A DNA stretch of 8,963 nucleotides, taken from Ignavibacteria bacterium UBA6906. Lineage in GTDB: Bacteria > Bacteroidota > Ignavibacteria > UBA10030 > UBA6906. Under the pieces are notes generated by a model. The model was not told the DNA's origin. It did not search any database and worked only from the letters and a program-made list of their open reading frames with translations. This document shows, in pieces, positions 7,027 to 8,963 of this stretch (positions are counted from its first letter, which is position 1; the number at the start of each line of letters is the position of its first letter). The DNA lies in contig DKBG01000156.1 of NCBI GenBank assembly GCA_002451155.1, positions 1 through 8,963 on the forward strand, in the 5' to 3' direction. A program made the position numbers and the translations under genes.

Positions 7027-8157
7027 GTGAATATCCTGCTGACTGACTCAACGGACATTTTTGCCGGCGGTGAGGATTACGTGCTGACGCTTGCCCGCTT
7101 TCTCGGCAAGCGGGGGCATACGGTCACCGTTTCGGCAATCCCTGGACACCTCCTTCTTACTCGATGTCGTGAACAGGGAATCGCAACAGCTCCGATCGCG
7201 TATGGCGGGATGCATCGGGTTCTGACGGTTTCCAGCCTTCTCCGCCGCCAGCTGCTCGATCGCGGCATCGAGATCGTTCACAGCAACGCAAATTATGACA
7301 GAACCTGCGCCGGCATCGCAACAGCCTTCACACGGGTCCGGCACATCGCCGGCATCCATTCGACGCATTCGATCCAGCACAATCTCACGCACTGGCTCCG
7401 CAATCGATACGGTACCGACCACTTTATCACGGACGCCGAGGCGGGGAGGGAGGTTCTGCTGCACGAGGACCGGATCTCCCCCGAGAGAATCACGACCGTT
7501 CCGATCGGCATCGATGATCCTGATCCGAGTCTGATGCTGACGATGCGCGAGAGGACCAGAAGAGAACTGGAGGCAGGGGCCGAAACTGTTATCATCGGCA
7601 ATGTTGCGCGGCTGGTTCCGTTCAAGGGCCATCGAGTGCTCCTGGAGGCAATTGCCCTCGCAGTACGGACCCGGAGCAACCTGCTTTTTCTTCTCGTCGG
7701 GGACGGGGAGTTACTGGCCGACCTGGAGGAGCGGGTTGGGCGGCTAAACATAGGGCCGTTTGTCCGATTCCTCGGTTTCCGTCCTGATCTGGACGCGTTG
7801 TACCCCGCTTTCGATCTCTACTGCCACTCCTCACTTGATATGGCATCAGAGATGTTCCCGATAGCAATTCTTCGCGCCCTCGCAAGCGGGGTCGCGGTCG
7901 TGGCTTCGAACGTCGGCGGTATCGCCCATATGGTTGAAGAGGGTGTCTCCGGTCGACTTGTCCCGCCGGACGATCCAGCTGCTCTTGCGGAAGCGATCCT
8001 CGCGCTGGCCGCGGATCTGGAGAGTCGGAAATCTATGGGCCGCGCCTCGCGGTTGCTCTACGAGAAACGCTACCATGCCGCCCTGATGGCGGAACGAGTC
8101 GAACAGGTCTATCGGTCTGTTCTCACCCCCCTTCGTCCCGGACACCAAACCAGATGA
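7027..8157 (+). CDS. GT4-type (GT-B fold) glycosyltransferase
   Basis: This 376-residue protein has the usual length. The N-terminal acceptor-side half begins MNILLTDSTDIFAGGEDYVLTLA with the glycine-rich loop at 13-15, as in WaaG/PimB-like enzymes, and has EIVHSNANYD (82-91) and HIAGIHSTHS (106-115). The C-terminal donor-binding half has TTVPIGID (156-163), IIGNVARLVPFKGH (189-202, with R195 and K200 expected to hold the donor phosphates), LFLLVGDGEL (220-229) and FLGFRPDLDALYPAFDLYCHSS (248-269). The EX7E region reads SEMFPIAILRALASGVAVVASNVGG (274-298): the first Glu is E275, but the second position is Arg283. GT4 enzymes retain anomeric configuration and build lipopolysaccharide or exopolysaccharide; donor and acceptor are unknown. 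The start is a GTG: it gives the standard N-terminus, and the nearby ATGs (7005, 7016) are out of frame. The stop overlaps the next gene's start (ATGA, 8154-8157). Confidence 0.93.
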   Translation: MNILLTDSTDIFAGGEDYVLTLARFLGKRGHTVTVSAIPGHLLLTRCREQGIATAPIAYGGMHRVLTVSSLLRRQLLDRGIEIVHSNANYDRTCAGIATAFTRVRHIAGIHSTHSIQHNLTHWLRNRYGTDHFITDAEAGREVLLHEDRISPERITTVPIGIDDPDPSLMLTMRERTRRELEAGAETVIIGNVARLVPFKGHRVLLEAIALAVRTRSNLLFLLVGDGELLADLEERVGRLNIGPFVRFLGFRPDLDALYPAFDLYCHSSLDMASEMFPIAILRALASGVAVVASNVGGIAHMVEEGVSGRLVPPDDPAALAEAILALAADLESRKSMGRASRLLYEKRYHAALMAERVEQVYRSVLTPLRPGHQTR

Positions 8158-8963
8158 TGATCCCCTTTCACCGGCCCTTCTACGACCAGGACGATGAGCG
8201 TGCCCTTCTTGCCTCACTCAGGAGCAACGCCATTGTCGGCGACGGAGCCCACACGCGTACAGCCTCCGCGAACCTTGCTGGGCTGCTCGGTGTGAAGCAC
8301 GTCCTCCTGACAACGTCCTGTACCCATGCTCTTGAACTGGCGATGATGGTTCTCCGGCTGGGGCGTGGCGATGAGGTCATTGTCCCCAGCTTTACGTTTG
8401 TGTCGAGCACCAACTGTATTCTCCGGCAGGGAGCTCGGCCTGTTTTCGCTGACATCGCGGCGGACACGCTGACGCTTGACCCTGACGATGTGCGACGAAA
8501 GCTCTCCCCCGCAACCCGAGCGATCATTCCGGTTGTGTACGCGGGAGTTTCCCCGGACATGGATCAGATCATGGCAATTGCTGGAACTCATCTGGTCACG
8601 GTCGTCGAGGACGCCGCACAGGGGATCGGCGCGTCATACCGTGACAGGCCTGCGGGAACGACTGGATCGATCGGGTGCTACAGTTTTCATGAGACGAAGA
8701 ATTACTCGACCGGCGAGGGGGGGGCATTTGTGACAAATTCCGATGAGTTCATGTCCTGTGCCGAAATCATTCGCGAAAAAGGGACGAACAGGAAGCAATT
8801 CATCCAGGGATTGGTTGACAAGTATACCTGGGTGGATGTGGGGAGCAGTTACCTGCCACCCGACACAATGGCAGCCATGCTTCTGACCCAACTTGCGAAA
8901 CGGAACCGCATACAGGCCGCTCGTGAGGTAATCCATCGGCGGTACATCGAGGAGCTCGCTCCG
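8154..8963 (+). CDS. wecE: dTDP-4-amino-4,6-dideoxygalactose transaminase-like (WecE/RffA), 3'-truncated
   Basis: The frame is open from ATG 8154 to the window edge, 270 codons of about 375 expected. It is a PLP-dependent DegT/DnrJ/EryC1 aminotransferase. Characterised WecE transfers an amino group from glutamate to C4 of dTDP-4-keto-6-deoxyglucose to give dTDP-Fuc4N for surface glycans. Visible features: MIPFHRPF start, GDGAHTR (29-35), TSCTHALELA (54-63), GDEVIVPSFTFVSSTN (72-87), VVEDAAQG (150-157, Asp expected to hold the PLP ring nitrogen), and SFHETKN (177-183) with K182 the PLP Schiff-base lysine. EIIREKGTNR (204-213) and LVDKYTWVDVGSSYLPPD (220-237) are very close to the E. coli WecE sequence as I remember it, which favours this subfamily over other sugar aminotransferases. 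Specificity is inferred. The start may be ATG 8154 (4-base overlap with GT4) or ATG 8157. The G8 tract at 8717-8724 lies inside the gene. Confidence 0.88.
   Translation, partial: MMIPFHRPFYDQDDERALLASLRSNAIVGDGAHTRTASANLAGLLGVKHVLLTTSCTHALELAMMVLRLGRGDEVIVPSFTFVSSTNCILRQGARPVFADIAADTLTLDPDDVRRKLSPATRAIIPVVYAGVSPDMDQIMAIAGTHLVTVVEDAAQGIGASYRDRPAGTTGSIGCYSFHETKNYSTGEGGAFVTNSDEFMSCAEIIREKGTNRKQFIQGLVDKYTWVDVGSSYLPPDTMAAMLLTQLAKRNRIQAAREVIHRRYIEELAP
8717..8724 (+). repeat. Poly-G tract (8 G) inside the wecE-like gene
   Basis: Eight consecutive G span the Glu-Gly-Gly codons just after the PLP lysine motif. The frame is intact on both sides as given (TGEGGAFVTNS). Such tracts can slip during replication and are also common sites of sequencing error. 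Confidence 0.9.

Overview
The window reads as bacterial chromosome, moderately GC-rich by eye, and tightly packed. Every gene I can support lies on the + strand. Two things hint at the Bacteroidota / Chlorobiota / Ignavibacteria (FCB) group: a DUF4900-type, PilX-like surface protein, and three intergenic sites that fit the Bacteroidota promoter pattern (TTG, about 20 bases, TAnnTTTG). The FCB placement is an inference from these clues and is not proven.

Layout. (1) Bases 2-1183 are the 3' part of a DUF4900/pilus-associated-like gene whose start lies outside the window, followed by a convincing intrinsic terminator (1219-1255). (2) Bases 1348-3969 are a complete mutS, with all catalytic motifs and a C-terminal clamp-binding motif. 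(3) Bases 4022-4525 encode a small DinB/YfiT-type metal-binding protein. (4) Bases 4720-5265 encode a small membrane protein with an HEAGH motif that looks like a minimal M50-type metalloprotease. (5) Bases 5433-6293 encode a leaderless C39-like cysteine peptidase of 286 residues with an unrecognised C-terminal half. Its stop overlaps by 4 bases the start of a family 2 glycosyltransferase (6290-6961). (6) After a 65-base gap with its own promoter-like motif, a GT4-type glycosyltransferase (7027-8157) overlaps the start of a wecE/rffA-type sugar aminotransferase (from 8154), which runs off the right edge.

How the genes fit together. The left half is housekeeping or scattered (repair, a surface protein, small accessory proteins). 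The right third looks like the start of a surface-glycan locus: GT2, GT4 and an enzyme that would make a 4-amino-4,6-dideoxyhexose nucleotide (dTDP-Fuc4N in the characterised E. coli case). The least explained element is the cytoplasmic-looking C39-like protein at the head of this locus, translationally coupled to the GT2. No rRNA, tRNA, CRISPR array, insertion sequence or phage gene was found.
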